NCBI GenBank assembly: GCA_963575645.1
Contig: OY754469.1
Coordinates: forward strand, 46,706,753 to 46,770,752
Direction of reading: 5' to 3'
DNA from: Xanthostigma xanthostigma
Lineage: Eukaryota; Arthropoda; Insecta; Raphidioptera; Raphidiidae
DNA: 64,000 nucleotides
Part shown: positions 36,899-47,984 of the stretch, piece after piece
How the letters are laid out: each line of letters starts with the position of its first letter
How positions within the stretch are numbered: the first letter of the stretch is position 1
Position numbers and translations under genes: made by a program
Notes under the pieces: generated by a model
The model's input: the letters and a program-made list of their open reading frames with translations, nothing else
Told to the model about the DNA's origin: nothing
The model's database searches: none

Positions 36899-37226
36899 TA
36901 GAGCTGTAAAAGTAACGAGAAATTGTGTACCCGTATGTATTCTTTACTTAAAGAACCAGTACCCGTTACTTCCGTATCGTTACGTTACTCGTTACTTTTC
37001 ATACGACATACAATCGTGTACTAACAGCATCAAGCATGTACCATCGCATACGTGATACGATATGACTTCGTTCGTTTTAACGTATAACCGCATCAAACGA
37101 GTCGAACTGACATGGATACGACAAATGCGAGTAACGAAATGAATTTGTAAGTAACGATTCGTTACTTCGAGTCAGACGATGTACCCATTACTCAGTAACG
37201 AATACATACGGTTTGTTACAGCTCTA
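36899..37226. mobile_element. hAT-type MITE with 8-bp target duplication
   Basis: The ends TAGAGCTGTAAAA and GTTACAGCTCTA bound 328 bp and CTAGATGG flanks both sides (36891-36898 and 37227-37234). The interior is rich in GTAACGA and TCGTTAC words in both orientations, a likely set of subterminal binding repeats. Confidence 0.9.
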
Positions 37227-37234
37227 CTAGATGG

Positions 37235-37589
37235 ACAACAGCGCTGAGTGCGGAGCGTGCAAGCTTTTAGATATGTAACAGTGTAAGTAGGACACTTCGT
37301 GCCCTATCAGTTGACTGAGTGGGACATAAAAGGACGAGACGACACTATTATATACGTAATCGTGAGACGGAATCGCATTAAGTAACAATTTTACCTCCGT
37401 TAACCATAAACCGTTTACATTAGTTAGGCATTTAATTTACATACAGACTGTGCAAAATAACATGACAATTAATTATGTTACTACAATGTTTTCACCCAAA
37501 AAATACAGTGTGATTATTGAATGTGTTCAAATTTTGCTCAAGAAGTTATCTGTGTAGAAGCGATCTGATACGGTCAGTGTTACCAACCC
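37235..37589. other. Spacer
   Basis: No recognised feature. Confidence 0.5.
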
Positions 37590-37868
37590 TACTCTCTAAA
37601 ACTAAAATAGTGAAAATGTCACTTTTTGAAATAGTGACTTCTGATTCACTTCCGGAATAGTGATTTCAGGTGACATTTAATGGTCACTTATATAATTGGT
37701 GAATTTTTTTATTCACTTATAAAATTAGTGAGTTTTTATATTCACCTATATGATTAGTGAATTTTTATACCTATTCACTTATATTATTAGTGAATTTTTA
37801 TATTCACTTATATTATTAGTGAATTTTTATATTCACTTATAAAATTAGTGAATTTTTATTTTCACATA

Positions 37869-38375
37869 CAGCGTAAACTCTTTATAACGTCCTTCGTTAT
37901 AACGAAAAACTCCCTATAACGTCGAAATTTTTACGATTTGGTTGGTTTACCTTAAAACCTACACATTAATACCCTCTTTATAACGCAACAGCCATTCTCT
38001 ATTACGAAGAAATATGTTCATATTTAGGCGTCAGCAAATGTTTACAGACATAAAGAGGACCATTCTGAACCATCACCATCTATTCGACAAGCACTTGATG
38101 ACGCCAAACTTATGGAAAAATTCCTATTATTTAATGAAGATTATTCCACCATATTGAAAAATTGGTTATTTTTCTTTCTTCCCTCCATATAACGAAAATT
38201 CTTTATACCGAAAAAAATGTTCGGTCCCTTAAAATTCGTTATAAAGAGATTATACAGTACATTGAAGATTATTGTTAATTTGGTTGTTTTTCTTTCTTCA
38301 CTCCATATAACGGTAACTCTCTATAACGATAAAAATGCTCGGTCCCTTGAGTTTCGTTATAAAGAGTTTACACTG
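37869..38375 (+). mobile_element. pogo-type element, copy d
   Basis: Ends CAGCGTAAACTCTTTATAAC and AAGAGTTTACACTG with TA on both sides. An extra copy of the right end (TTCGTTATAAAGAGATTATA, 38235-38256) lies inside, so the 3' part is duplicated. It carries a small coding remnant (next entry). Confidence 0.75.
38049..38192 (+). pseudogene. Possible pogo transposase C-terminal remnant
   Basis: An uninterrupted frame inside pogo copy d reads a peptide with QALDDAKLMEKFLLFNE in the middle and a stop at 38190-38192. Acidic, alpha-helical ends of this kind are seen at the C-terminus of CENP-B/Tigger-type transposases, and its position before the right end fits. There is no start codon and no DDE core, so it cannot encode an active enzyme. 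The family call is from recollection. Confidence 0.4.
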
Positions 38376-38827
38376 TATATGATTAGTGAATTTTTATATT
38401 CACTTATATAATTAGTTAATTTTTATATTCACTAAATTCATATTGCGAGTAATTCTGCGTGGTACGATTCTAGCATTGACAGATAGTGAATATGCACTTG
38501 TAATTAGTGAAAAATCACTGTTTAGAGAGTACTGTTTTAATATCGCATGTACACCGTATTTACGTTAAACATTTTCTATACGTGAATTATACTTTTCTTA
38601 GTATTTTTTTATATATTTCAAATGAATAATAACTTCTGGAAAACACAAATAAATAAAATATATTCCTGTGATACATAATCGCTGATAACATCTAAGTCAG
38701 TTTCGGTGACACTGAAGAACGAGTTCACATGTAAGTTAGTGTATGTGTCAACACAACGATTTACAACTGACGTTCTGTATAATAAGAACGTATACAGACT
38801 GTTTGTTTAATATTAGGACTGCCGAAA

Positions 38828-39405
38828 TAAAAAAAATCCAGCCAATTGGGCGACGGGACCGTTCCAGCTTCAAAAATTTTGACATTTGATATAGTATAAT
38901 AAAGAAATTGCGTGCGAAGACGTGGGTAATGGCTAGTATTAAATATTATATTTGCTATTCGTTGGCATGGTTACCTACATAATATGTTCCACGTCATGTA
39001 AAAATTAATCAAAGCATGCCTAACTAGTTTATTTCTGACAGATCTGCGGAATACCGAATAATAGAACACCTGTTTTTTTTTTATTTTGAAAATATTTTTG
39101 AAATTATAAAGTTTAGAAAATTTTTTTTAACGAAACTTTCTTGAAAAAATAAATAGAATAATAAGCTGTTATGAAAAGTATATTATACAAAAAAAAACGT
39201 TATAGTATATATCTCTTCTGTGCATGCGCCGATTTTGCCCAAACACAATGAGGCTCTTTATATTTGCATACCGAACATCCTCCCAAAATTTTGTTTTAAT
39301 CCGCTCATCCCTTTGATCTGTACCGTGCTCACAGACGCACAGAGTTTTTCCAAAAAGTTTTGAATTCAGGGGACCTCAAAACGATAAAATATTGCAAAAT
39401 TTTGA
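38828..39405 (+). repeat. Dispersed repeat R1, long copy
   Basis: Co-linear with 20440-21020, sharing GGCTAGTATT, CACGTCATGTAAAAATTAAT, ATTAATCAAAGCATGCCTAA and GCATGCGCCGATTTT. Differences are mostly substitutions and homopolymer length changes. Confidence 0.7.
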
Positions 39406-39570
39406 AAAGTGAAGTACCATTCGACAATTATGATGGTAATACGAATGAATAGTTTAAAAAATTGCCACGAAAAATAAGTGTTTTTTTGGTAGGTGGAAAA
39501 AATTCAAAATTATCATATCTTCTTGGTTTCAGGGCTTGTAAGTCGTTATCCATTAGTATTTCTACCTGAC

Positions 39571-39604
39571 GTTTCGTACACAACTGCGACAGACATTATC
39601 AAAG
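39571..39604 (-). ncRNA. Degraded hammerhead-like motif (Penelope-type)
   Basis: On the minus strand, TTGATAA is followed by a ~21-base possible stem II region and GAAACGTC. The CUGAUGA core has two changes, so cleavage is doubtful. The flanking GAAACGTCAGG resembles Penelope-like repeats I recall from other animals. Confidence 0.35.
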
Positions 39605-39686
39605 ACGATGTGAGCCAGTGAGGATTTTAGATAGATCAACCAAAAACAAAAGATCTCATGTGTCTGGATCTTCAAGCTCAAGATAA

Positions 39687-39808
39687 TGTATCTAAATCTT
39701 TGATTAACGTCTGATTAGATTTCGTCAATTCTTGACCAATTTTTCAGACAAATATATTAACAAAAATATTTTTTGTCTGAAAAATTGGTCGATAATTTTA
39801 TTTATTGA
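39687..39808. mobile_element. H1 mini-element, copy 2 (internally deleted)
   Basis: The 5' end AAATCTTTGATTAACGTCTG and the 3' end TTGGTCGATAATTTTATTTA are joined at an inverted junction (CCAATTTTTCAGACAAATAT / TTGTCTGAAAAATTGG), without the hammerhead-like centre. No clear target duplication. Confidence 0.65.
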
Positions 39809-40388
39809 ATAATCTGACCTTTATATGAAAATTGATAAACTAAATAAATAAAGATTTAGTATGTGTTTAAGTTTTTAATTTAGAGTCTGTCCCGCTAACA
39901 CACCCTAAATCTTATAAACGCTCCCTTAGAAAAATCAGTATGACACCCTTGTATTACGGTATCGCTAAAACAGAGTTTTAGAATTCTACACGAAGTATGT
40001 TGATGCTATTTTTAAACATTCTGTATATACATGATCAATCTGAATAGTGCAATAGCGTTGAGTATACGAAACTGATAGAACGGGTAGGCTTAAGGCCCGG
40101 TATACGATATCTACATAACGACAAGCAGAAGCTCTGCTTTATGTACATTTAACACGATTCATTGATAATCACGGGAGCTTTTAGTTTACTGTTACTATAA
40201 TATGTGTTCGTATATATTTTCGTTTGTAGTCACGCGACGCTTTTGCCGTTACTTTGTTGTAAAGCACCATACACTAATAACAAATAGTCGTTTCCTGATT
40301 TTCGTTTCCATAATATCTTCAAGTATAACTGTCATCAACAAAGTATCACAAACCTTTGTGTAACTGGTGATAAAAATACCAATAAATA

Positions 40389-40830
40389 GTATACTACACC
40401 ACAAGGGCCGAAAGTTTGATATCTTGCACTGTGCGTCATGATACCCGAGGCAAAGCCAAGGGCATCATGATGCGCAGTGAAAAAATATCAAACTTTTGGC
40501 CCTTGTGGTGTAGGTATACTATTTTTCTTCATACCTCGGTCGAGAGTACGTTTATTAATTACATAAAAACACAGATAAATTCCAAGCAAGCAGCTTTTTG
40601 AGGTTATATGTAAAAACACGAATGACATCTGTTTGCGACTATTAGCCAAAATGTAATAGGAAACGATATGGAAACGATATCTATACAACAATTGATGGGT
40701 TAATTTTCTTTACTGTCGCCCGAACGTACTTCCCGCATCAGTGCGTGTAATCCCACTAATGCGTAAATATTAGACTTTCTGCCTTACAATATTGATGCCG
40801 AAAGTATGTACTTTCGATCGAGGTTTAAAG
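40389..40830 (+). repeat. Dispersed repeat R2, copy 2
   Basis: Begins with a ~60-bp-arm hairpin (ACCACAAGGGCCGAAAGTTT ... AAACTTTTGGCCCTTGTGGT, 40396-40513) and continues with the R2 body through GATGCCGAAAGTATG and TCGATCGAGG. Matches half of the 55505-56236 foldback. Confidence 0.7.
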
Positions 40831-42331
40831 AAAATACATTTTTTGCATACACCCTATAAAATAGCTGTAGGTTGTAAAGCAGCCGATTCTGAACCTCACC
40901 TTTTTGTGCTATTGGCATTAATAAAGATGCATTATTATTATTATAAAAGTGCCCTCGTGCGTAAAATAAAACAAAAGTTGCGTAAAGTAAAGTAAACGCA
41001 GCTGGACTGACGTTTCCGTGAAAATGTATGATTTGCGAATATATTTTTTCTCTATATAAGTTCATATCAAGTTTTCATAAGGTTACATAAGAAAATATTC
41101 GTGAAAAACGATATCAATTTAATAATTAAATACACAGTAATATTAATTTTTCATAGCACTCCATGAATGTGTAAATTATTAATAATAATTATTATTGTGG
41201 ATTTTATTAATAAAATAACGTTTTCCTCTAATCTTTTCTTATGTAACCTTATGAAAATTTTATATGAATTTATAGAGAAAAATACGAAATGTAAAAAAAA
41301 ATATATGTCGGAATTAATGCATGTACACTTTCGGTTGAGTATGAAATACAGTGGTTTTCGATAGTAAATCTCGAGCTGAACAAAAAAAATTTTTTTTTGT
41401 ATCTAATAGGATAGACGAATTATTCACTGTTACCACTTTCGTTGAACGCACTGTATAATAAAATGAATCTCAGTTTTAACGCGACGAATTAACCAGTGTG
41501 AAAATATTGTGTCGTGTTAAGTGAGAAACATCTGAGATCAAGTCCACAAGCATTGTGCAGTAAGCCTTATAGTTATGGTGTTGATGGTTATGGCGAAGGT
41601 GACGGGTCGCGCAACGTGGAAGTAACGGGACACCGGGATGTAAACTTACACATTATTAATATTATAATATTACAATAATATATATATGTGACTGTAAATA
41701 GCCGAAATTCGTTTTTACCCGTACTTACTAGTAGGAATGCAAAGTATCTATAGGCATTTGTAATTTACTAGGAAAGACAGGAATTAAAATTTTAATTTGG
41801 CTCTTTTGTACAAATTAATCTTCCTCGTTTATCGCTCTTTCTATTAGTGAAAACTGTAAAAAAATCCGTTTCTGAGTTTATCGCGTTCAGACAGACGCGG
41901 TGGAGGAACTTTGTTTTATATATGTATGTATTTATAGGTAATATTAAAAACGCCGGAAATTAAATCCGGATTCCCCAGATGATTTCATTGTGAATCTGGG
42001 AGAGTTATTAAATATTGAAACGTTTAAAAAAAACAGTGTTTGTCTTTCAATTGTCAGGTAGACAGCCTGCTTGCAAGATGCAAGCTTAAATAACAAAATG
42101 CAAGACATGCGTGACAACGACGAACTGACAATTTATCTGTAAGTGTTATCATCGCCCTACATCATTATTTATTTTATCAAAACGTAGTACAAATTATTAC
42201 TATTAATCACCATAAGTGCGACACTAAATTGTTTTCAGGAAGTTATATATTTTTAGCTGAAATATATTCCTTGCTTATTTACAAGTAAGGAGCTTCAGGA
42301 TTTATTTATTCAAGTTAACTTTATTTATTTA
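40831..42331. other. AT-rich spacer
   Basis: Overlapping chance frames on both strands near 40784-41065. A GC-richer patch at 41600-41640. No gene supported. Confidence 0.45.
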
Positions 42332-42460
42332 TGTATTCGGAACCCAAAGGAATGGTGAGACCTCTGGTCAGAAATGCGTCGAACTGTCCTAAGGAGGGTT
42401 TTTGACAGTTAAACATTGAGTTAGAAAAGCATTATGGAGCTTTTCTAAATCAATGTATCT
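42332..42460 (+). repeat. Foldback element R3, truncated copy
   Basis: Matches the arm of 9470-9718 (CCAAAGGAATGGTGAGACCT, GGAGGGTTTTTGACAG, AGAAAAGCAT.ATGGAG) and then jumps directly to CTTTTCTAAATCAATGT of the other arm, so most of one arm is missing. Confidence 0.7.
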
Positions 42461-43306
42461 GCCTGATAAGTCACTTAAAAATATCTTTAGAAGATTATTT
42501 TTTATACACACGTAAATGATCTTTTTTTCGTGAAAATAAAAAAAATGAAAAACATTTTTGTAACGGCATTTCGCTGAATTAAAAAAAAAATGAAGGAATT
42601 TATTAATAACACATTCATTAGATTCTGTATCATACGTGGTATAAATTAATATAATAACAAAAAATCTTCGATTTTTTCCGCGACCACTAAAATTTCGATG
42701 CATTGCAGAATATTCGTTCTATTAATAATAAACAACCATTCACAAAACATCAGTCTAAAAAATGTAGAAAAAACAATATACTGGCGTCTCAAATGTAAAA
42801 ACGTCATATTATGTCAACCATAAAAAAAAATTCAGTACTTAGTTAAAAATGTTTAATGAACTAGTGCTGTGATTCAGACATAGAAGATATAATTATGTCA
42901 GCAAAGTGTGTCATGATTTTAACTTCTGAACAAAATCAGACTAAATAATGAAGCAATACGTTGAAATCTTTAATGATAGAATTATGTATTATTTTCAGTT
43001 CAGTAGCTACTATAGTGTAGTTCAGTGGATTTCAACATGTTTGCAGCGCTAGTTTAACGTTTATTAGTTTCCAGACCAGGGATTAAAACCTGTTTTCTAT
43101 CTCTTTCTTTTTACTTGACCCGTTGTGCGCAAGTGTCGCGTCTGTAGTGGGGCAATTAGTTCCATGTGCAAACTGACGCGCATCCATTCGCGGACATGCG
43201 CATGAGACTCGGAGTATAATAAGTGAGACAGATGTATAAATGTCTGCACTGTAGTGTTTAAGCCTTTCTCCTGACCTTTGCTAGCAATATAGAGGGTATT
43301 AAATAT
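42461..43306. other. Spacer
   Basis: A 104-codon minus frame (42389-42703) overlaps the R3 copy and is lysine/phenylalanine-rich without motifs. No gene supported. Confidence 0.45.
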
Positions 43307-43480
43307 ATGGTAGAGACCATATTTTTTTGTGATCAGCCGAAGCGCTGGCGGAGGTCAACGAAGCACACTTTACGCATAGGCCAACGCCATACATGTGTTT
43401 ACGTAACGGGTATTTCCCGAACGACAGTGTCAGAAGTACTTCGACGGCACAATGTTACACGCACTCATTTTTTTTATTCT
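43307..43480 (+). pseudogene. Possible helix-turn-helix transposase-like fragment
   Basis: The frame beginning at 43307 includes VTGISRTTVSEVLRRHN, which has the shape of a helix-turn-helix (small-T-G-hydrophobic-S-R-x-T-V) as in the N-terminal domain of IS630/Tc1-type transposases. The frame runs straight into the MITE that starts at 43485, so the native continuation is broken. Removing the MITE does not give a longer convincing frame. Low confidence. Confidence 0.25.
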
Positions 43481-43484
43481 CTAA

Positions 43485-43929
43485 AGGCCGCTGCACACAA
43501 GGCTAAAAACGCTGCTAGATTCCTTGCTAGATTGGCCTACAAGTTTTCTAGCGCTGGTTTTCTTGATTGCTGTTGTGCTCGCTTCACACGAGATACTTTT
43601 CAAGCTTGATAGATCTGGTGCGCGCGCAGTGACAGTTCGAATATAAACACAGAGCAAACCGTGTCTGTTGTCTGACTCCGAGCAGAATGACGCCATTTTG
43701 GTTTGTGGGCCTTTGTTTAAGTGCCCACGTGACAAGATACTGCTTCCTGATTAGCTCTTGCTCATACCTAGCAGCAGATCTAGCAGGGATAATAGCACCT
43801 GTTCTAATTTTAGAACCTATCGTGTGAACTAGCAGGCCAGCCCGCAGTGACGTCATTTCCTAGCTTCGTACTCAGCCTACCGGCTAGCAGAACTCCTAGC
43901 AGCGTTTCTAGCCGCGTGTGCAGCGGCAT
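43485..43929. mobile_element. PIF/Harbinger-like MITE P2, copy 1
   Basis: The ends AGGCCGCTGCACACAAGGCT and AGCCGCGTGTGCAGCGGCAT are flanked by TAA (43482-43484 and 43930-43932). Subterminal GCTAGC/CTAGCAG words recur throughout. A diverged copy with the same TAA flanks is at 47608-47981. 445 bp, CpG-rich compared with its surroundings, no transposase frame. Confidence 0.8.
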
Positions 43930-43932
43930 TAA

Positions 43933-44931
43933 CAACAACCGCAATGAACGGAGCAACAATCAGGAGGGGGTTACGATATTAAAAGAGGTTGAGATGCTCT
44001 GGTGTGTGTCACACACTGCTGTTGGTTATATTTTACGAGTATGGAGTTATTAATATCTAGTTACAATGTAATCGTATATGCATTCATATTTATAATGAAG
44101 TATATTATGTATGATCTTATCGACAAAACGGCACACGTTCGGGTTTGTGTTTGTATGTGTGCTTTTAGAGAGATACCAACTATGTATGTAATGTGTACAC
44201 AACTAGATAATACAAAAACATTGATGCCCCCACAATTTATTTTGGCTATTTATAGCCAAGTTTGGAAAAGGATGTGCTAAAAAGTTTTACCGGTTTCATT
44301 ATTTTTTAGAAATTACATATTTAAAAAAATTGGAAAACATTTCAATAAAAGTTTTTTTTAATATTTCGTTTTGTTTTTTTTTTTAGTTTTCAATCAACCA
44401 ATCAATCAAATTTATTAAGCACAAGGTTGATAAAAATAAAATTAATGTTAAAAATCATCAACAGACTACAAGCAAAGTTCAGAAAGGTACTGTTTTTGTT
44501 TAAATTTAAATTTTACAAAAGGCAACATCATCGGGTAATTTGTTGAAAAGTCGCAAAGCAGTAGGTTCCATACTATTATAATAAAGCGACTAGTTAATTT
44601 TTGGCTGTAATCATGACACCAAGAAAGTTGAAAGATTCACACTTATCAAAATACTAGTTTATTAAAATTAATTGATTATTTGATTCTAAAAACGATTGAA
44701 TCACATATTGTCATCGGGAACACATGCGTGTACAAAATTTCAAATCGATCGGATCTGTGATGTCCGCCATAATGGAGTTATCGTACTCCACTCATCAAAC
44801 TCTTTCATTTGATACCCATGTCGAGATGGTTGTGAAGAAAAAGGTAATCCGCCATCTTGGAACGTTCGCCATATTGGATTTATGTATTGTCAGCGGACTG
44901 ATACACGTGTGCAAAATTTAAAAAGCTCTAC
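43933..44931. other. Spacer
   Basis: Short frames only; nothing recognised. Confidence 0.45.
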
Positions 44932-45276
44932 TTTAATTAGATCTAATCTTTGATTAATGTCTGATCAGAACTCTTCAATAAATAAAATTATCGACCAATT
45001 TTGCAGACAATATATTAACAAAAAATATAATTAATACATTAACGTTTCAATCCGGATTTGGACCTTCTTCACAACTGATCTAAAAAATAATTAATATTTA
45101 ATTCATAATTTTATATAAAGCGAATTAGAAATTAAATATTAATTATTTTTTATATTTTTAGATCAGTTCTGAAGAAGGTCCAAATCCGGATTGAAACGTT
45201 AAGGTATTAATTATATTTTTTGTTAATATATTGTCTGAAAAATTGGTCGATAATTTTATTTATTTAATTAGATCTA
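44932..45276. mobile_element. H1 Penelope-like mini-element, copy 3 (complete inverted form)
   Basis: The body 44946-45262 (317 bp) is flanked by the identical 14-mer TTTAATTAGATCTA (44932-44945 and 45263-45276). It consists of two inverted arms, each with the ATTATCGACCAATTTT end and a hammerhead-like core. The plus-strand core (45169-45196) reads CTGAAGA-A-GGTCC-loop-GGATT-GAAAC; the minus-strand core (45045-45072) has TGTGAAGA in place of CTGAAGA. No coding frame. Confidence 0.85.
45169..45197 (+). ncRNA. Hammerhead ribozyme-like core in H1 copy 3
   Basis: CTGAAGA fits the CUGANGA box. A 5-bp stem II follows (GGTCC with GGATT, two of the pairs G-U; loop AAATCC), then GAAAC. In the 53.8-kb copy, GGATC replaces GGATT and converts one G-U pair to G-C, so pairing is kept. 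Helix I can form weakly between the flanks (TTAGATCAGTT with AATGTATTAA). The catalytic activity is inferred. Confidence 0.55.
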
Positions 45277-45723
45277 GTCGAAATTTTGATAGCGAAATTT
45301 GAACGGGCAAACGTAAAATTGCGGTGTTTATATGCGTGTTTGATCAGCCCTAGACAGTAACTTGTGCAGAATCAATGCATATAAAACAATAGACAGGTTA
45401 TTAATGTTCCAAATCATTACTATTAGTGTTTTTCATCAATCATATTACATTGTATACAAACATGCAAGTCTATGTGCATATAAGTTAGCAAGAAACGGGA
45501 TGCTCATTCAATATTGTTGAGTCAGGGTCCGGGTGCGAGGGAAATGAAAATCTCATTGTACCATCCCCCGATTATGCGCGTGCAAAACTATTGAAATATT
45601 CCGGAGTGAAAAATAACGATGCAGTCTCCCTCAATTTATAAACCAACATTTTATTTTTTGCAAAGAAATTCTAAAAGTTTGTTTATATTATGAGAGATTG
45701 TAAAGAAATAATAGAAAAAGCTA
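45277..45723. other. Spacer
   Basis: No feature recognised. Confidence 0.5.
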
Positions 45724-46039
45724 CACAGCTCTCTATAACGTTACTCGAGGAACGTGTGCTTTCTTTCGCTATAAAGAATTTTCGTTATATGGAGATTTGG
45801 AAAAAAAAACAGTACTTTTTATTTTTATAACTCGGTACACATTAATTTCTAAAATGGTAGCCACAGTAGAAGGACGCCCTCCAAAATCACATTTTTCATC
45901 TTTTTTATTGCATCAGAACACAAATGTCTAAAGACGTAATTTTTCGTTTTAAAGGATAATCATTACGTTATAAAGAACAATATCTCTGCTACAGCGAGTT
46001 TTTCGCTATAAAGGAGCTCGTTATAAAAAGTTTATACTG
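45724..46039. mobile_element. pogo-type MITE, copy e (diverged)
   Basis: The left end CACAGCTCTCTATAACG and the right end GTTATAAAAAGTTTATACTG carry the pogo pattern (CAGTGTAAACTCTTTATAACG), with TA after the right end. TTCGCTATAAA and CGTTATAAAG words recur inside. More diverged than copies a-c. Confidence 0.6.
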
Positions 46040-46103
46040 TACTTAATGTAGTAAGAATATTTATATTTTATTGCACAAATAGTTCAAATAAAATTATTTG
46101 ATT

Positions 46104-46694
46104 GAATATGGGGATGTTGTCTATGGAGGCTCACTAACCTTTGAGTCCCGTAATAAAATACAGAAACTACAAAATGCCTGTATGAGATTTATTTATGAAA
46201 TTCCGTTTAGAGAACATAGTCCATAATGCGCTATGAAATTTTGAACATGGCTGAGCGGCGCTTGCTTCATTTATACAATATCATTTTTAAAATTTTAAAA
46301 ACAAAAGAGCCTATAATTATCTAAAAACTAAATTATACAGATCAATTTTGATATATAATGTAGTCATATATTTAACATCCCGTTTTAATTCAAATTCTTT
46401 TAAGAAATCCTTTTCATACTCAGCCCCGAAATATCTGAACAAACTCAGTGACACTATCAAAATTAATATACATAAAATATGTTTAAAAGCTCTATCAAGC
46501 AGTATTAATAAGCTACTTTTGGATCGTAGAAGACAATAAGGTGATTAACCAATCTTAAATTCTTAGAAATCAATTTTTACAGTTTTTTTTTTATATTAAA
46601 AAACTGTAAACTTGTTTGTAAATGTTACACACGTTTGATTTCCGTGCCTTTGACTTATTGAGCAATAAACATATATTTATTTATTTATTTATTT
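46104..46694 (+). pseudogene. 5'-truncated LINE reverse transcriptase, C-terminal pseudogene
   Basis: Consecutive pieces in slightly shifted frames carry the ordered signatures of a non-LTR retrotransposon RT C-terminal end: YGDVVYGGSLTFESR with KIQKLQNACMRFIY (46104-46221), then NMAERRLLHLYNIIFKIL (46243-46310), then SFKKSFSYSAPKYLNKLS (46396-46450). In-frame stops (for example about 46222 and 46320) kill it. The 3' side has AATAAA and a (TTTA)n tail ending near 46694, as expected for target-primed integration. Jockey/CR1-like in style; the clade is not proved. Confidence 0.85.
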
Positions 46695-47607
46695 TCCTAA
46701 CTGTAACGTTTATGTTTCTTTGAAATAAAATTGTAATGTCACTTTCTGTATTAGTCTAACAAAAAGAGAAACTAATGTACTAAATAATTAATAATAAAGA
46801 ACAAACAACATAATATTATTTACATTTTCTTTTTAATATAGTTTTGTTTTTGTTGTTTCAACCTGAGGCGCAGGAATTTTATGTCAGACACATCACATTT
46901 GGAGAAACGCATTAAAAAATTCGGTTTTATGTTTTTTTTTCATTTTTGTGCTGTAACCTATAGTAACAAAAAGAGGACTATGATACTAAATAAACGTTAT
47001 TTTTGGGATGTGAAAACGTGTGTGATTTTGAGTCCACTATCATGGGAGTTTCAGTCTCTGAGTTTCATTTATCCCCTTGTCTCTCTGTCTCCTTCCCACT
47101 TTAAGACAAAAAAAGTTATTTTGTTATCTTACATTTGATAGTAGAATTTAATATATTCCAACAAAGAATACACAATATGTGATTGTTTATTATTGTCAAT
47201 TAATGTAATTTTTGTGACCAATTTTCGAATATCTAGCGTTATTATAGCGACAGAATTTACAGAACTGAGTATCGGTTATTCACTGTCTGTTATTAATTAT
47301 TATCATTGTTTTCAAAAATTTCAAATACTAACACTTTTCCATACTTATTTATTTCGGATCGATTTTTGTCTAATTTGTTTTCCTTGCCTTCGTATTCAAT
47401 TCATCTCTAAGATCGTAATCTTTCATTTTGGCTTTTGTAGCGTTGATCCCTTAGAAATGTGGCGCGGTCCTACTAGGGTTCACTGCTCAAACTTACAATT
47501 TTATAGAGCGATACATTTTAAACAGAATGTTATGTTTAAATTGGTCTATAAGAAAATATGTTGAAGACAGTCAAGTAACATATTCTTTGTTAAAATATCC
47601 GACATAA
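46695..47607 (+). other. Spacer with a 123-codon frame of unknown nature
   Basis: The frame at 47193-47564 has 123 codons, hydrophobic and phenylalanine/isoleucine-rich, without a domain I recognise. 46881-47138 has 85 codons, also unrecognised. Composition matches the AT-rich background, so I regard both as chance frames. Confidence 0.3.
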
Positions 47608-47981
47608 AAACCGCTGCACACGAGACTAGATTCCTCGATAGATTTGACTGATGGCTTTTATGTATTCGCTTCACACGATGCGTGTTTGAAGCTTGCTTTG
47701 TAGATGGGTTTGATGCACGCGCAGTGGATAGAATGTTAACAAAAGTTGACGTTTATCGTCTCTGAACGGAACACACGCTTTGACGCCGTGTTTTGTTCAT
47801 GTCGTCCACTCTCTTTTGATTAGTTCTTGCTCAAAACAAGCAAGAAAAATAGCTCAGGTTCTAATTTTGAAAACAACTCTTGATCGTGAGAGCGCATTTC
47901 CAGCCTTGTAGATAGACCGACGGCCAGGAGAAGTTCCAGCAGCGATTCTAGCGGCAAAAACAGCCTCGTGTGCAGCGACCT
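47608..47981. mobile_element. PIF/Harbinger-like MITE P2, copy 2
   Basis: Ends AAACCGCTGCACACGAG and CTCGTGTGCAGCGACCT with TAA on both sides (47605-47607 and 47982-47984). Body shared with 43485-43929 (CGCTTCACACGA, GATTAGTTCTTGCTCA-like words, GGTTCTAATTTT). More diverged and shorter than copy 1. Confidence 0.8.
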
Positions 47982-47984
47982 TAA

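Larger units (their letters stand above)
37590..38532. repeat. Palindromic minisatellite element split by a pogo insertion
   Basis: Outer ends TACTCTCTAAAACT and CTGTTTAGAGAGTA are short inverted repeats. Inside, a ~32-bp unit (TTCACTTATATTATTAGTGA plus A/T) is repeated about six times at 37690-37863 and resumes at 38378-38435. Each unit is itself a dyad (TTCACT...AGTGAA). The array is interrupted exactly by the pogo element at 37869-38375. Confidence 0.75.

Noticed and set aside
37690..37863. CRISPR array
   Set aside because: Units are contiguous without unique spacers, are A/T-rich dyads, and the sequence is eukaryotic.
43481..43929. Frames of 84-100 codons at 43.3-43.9 kb
   Set aside because: They arise from the CpG-rich Harbinger-like MITE and are not kept in its second copy.
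47193..47564. 123-codon plus-strand frame
   Set aside because: Hydrophobic, AT-driven residues, no motif, no neighbour that supports it.
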